A stretch of 30,621 bases of DNA from UBA1258 sp963643225. Lineage in GTDB: Bacteria > Bacillota > Clostridia > Lachnospirales > Lachnospiraceae. The stretch covers positions 1-30,621 of the forward strand of contig CAVIIX010000024.1 of assembly GCA_963643225.1 (NCBI GenBank). Direction: 5' to 3'. The translations under genes were made by a program, and so were the position numbers. Of this stretch, positions 30,418 to 30,621 are shown in pieces (position 1 is the first letter of the stretch; each line of letters begins with the position of its first letter). A model generated the notes under the pieces. It did no database searches, was not told the origin of the DNA, and worked only from the letters and a program-made list of their open reading frames with translations.

Positions 30418-30457
30418 CGCGGTACTAATTAAACAGCGCGAAGTTATTCAAGCTTTT

Positions 30458-30546
30458 GGAGAAGTACTCAAGAGGTTGAAGAGACACCCCTGGAAAGGGT
30501 GCAGGTCGTTAATAGCGGCGCGAGGGTTCAAATCCCTCCTTCTCCG
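30458..30546 (+). tRNA. tRNA-Ser (anticodon GGA)
   Basis: Acceptor GGAGAAG (30458-30464) pairs with CTTCTCC (30539-30545), discriminator G. The anticodon stem CACCC/GGGTG encloses CTGGAAA with GGA. The long variable arm GCAGGTCGTTAATAGCGGCGC and the T-loop GGTTCAAATCC are present. CCA is not encoded. Length 89 nt, 40 bp after the other tRNA-Ser, probably co-transcribed. Confidence 0.96.
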
Positions 30547-30621
30547 TTTGGTACATTCCAAGTACCCAAGGACCTTGACAATCAAACAACAATGCAACCC
30601 TGAAAATCTTTGAGAAAAATT

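Noticed and set aside
30377..30613. Open frame across the tRNA region
   Set aside because: It overlaps two well-formed tRNA genes and has no ribosome site.
30547..30621. A gene or promoter after the last tRNA
   Set aside because: TTGACA at 30575 has no -10 at a fitting distance, and the window ends before any reading frame can be judged.

Overview
The window looks like a chromosomal segment of a low-to-medium GC, butyrate-forming Clostridia bacterium, most likely Lachnospiraceae (Butyrivibrio-like). The pointers are a complete acetyl-CoA to butyrate gene set that ends in phosphotransbutyrylase and butyrate kinase, strong AGGAGG-type ribosome binding sites, an FMN riboswitch ahead of an ECF riboflavin transporter, two tRNA-Ser genes with no encoded CCA, and a long-form hibernation factor. 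This placement is inference from gene content, not from a database match. All genes lie on the + strand except a two-gene membrane-protein pair at about 20.6-21.8 kb.

Layout. 1-660: a terminator of an upstream gene and a broken DUF5698-like gene. 0.66-4.9 kb: a zinc-ribbon protein, a folA-acetyltransferase-greA overlapping operon, trxB, and an exported SH3/NlpC-P60 hydrolase. 4.9-5.75 kb: 2.5 tandem copies of a 136-bp hairpin-rich element, then an AT-rich gene-free stretch with a DnaA-box cluster. 5.76-6.3 kb: hpf. 6.6-13.0 kb: thl-crt-hbd-bcd-etfB-etfA. 13.2-14.7 kb: a membrane chemoreceptor. 14.8-16.8 kb: ptb-buk. 16.9-20.6 kb: secA-prfB. 20.6-21.8 kb: DUF975-type and small membrane proteins (- strand). 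22.0-24.3 kb: tex. 24.36-25.3 kb: FMN riboswitch, terminator and ribU. 25.5-30.25 kb: tsaE-tsaB-rimI-rnz-(unknown anchored protein)-tsaD-ispD. The end holds two tRNA-Ser genes.

How the genes work together. Thl, Crt, Hbd, the Bcd-EtfAB complex, Ptb and Buk form the full route from two acetyl-CoA to butyrate plus ATP. The Bcd/Etf step can also reduce ferredoxin. An 18-bp site matching the redox repressor Rex lies just downstream of the thl promoter, and a weaker match lies before ptb, so the pathway may respond to NADH/NAD+ as a unit although terminators split it. TsaE, TsaB and TsaD are three of the four bacterial t6A tRNA-modification proteins, and RimI is their usual neighbour.

Most interesting points: (1) the butyrate cluster sits between hpf and secA-prfB, which are usually adjacent in Firmicutes; (2) a dispersed family of hairpin-rich intergenic elements occurs at about six places, with stems kept while loops vary; (3) candidate Rex operators at both butyrate transcription units; (4) a DnaA-box cluster away from any visible origin genes; (5) a near-leaderless tsaE; (6) a prfB without the usual programmed frameshift. 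I did not find a clear defence system, prophage, CRISPR array or insertion sequence.
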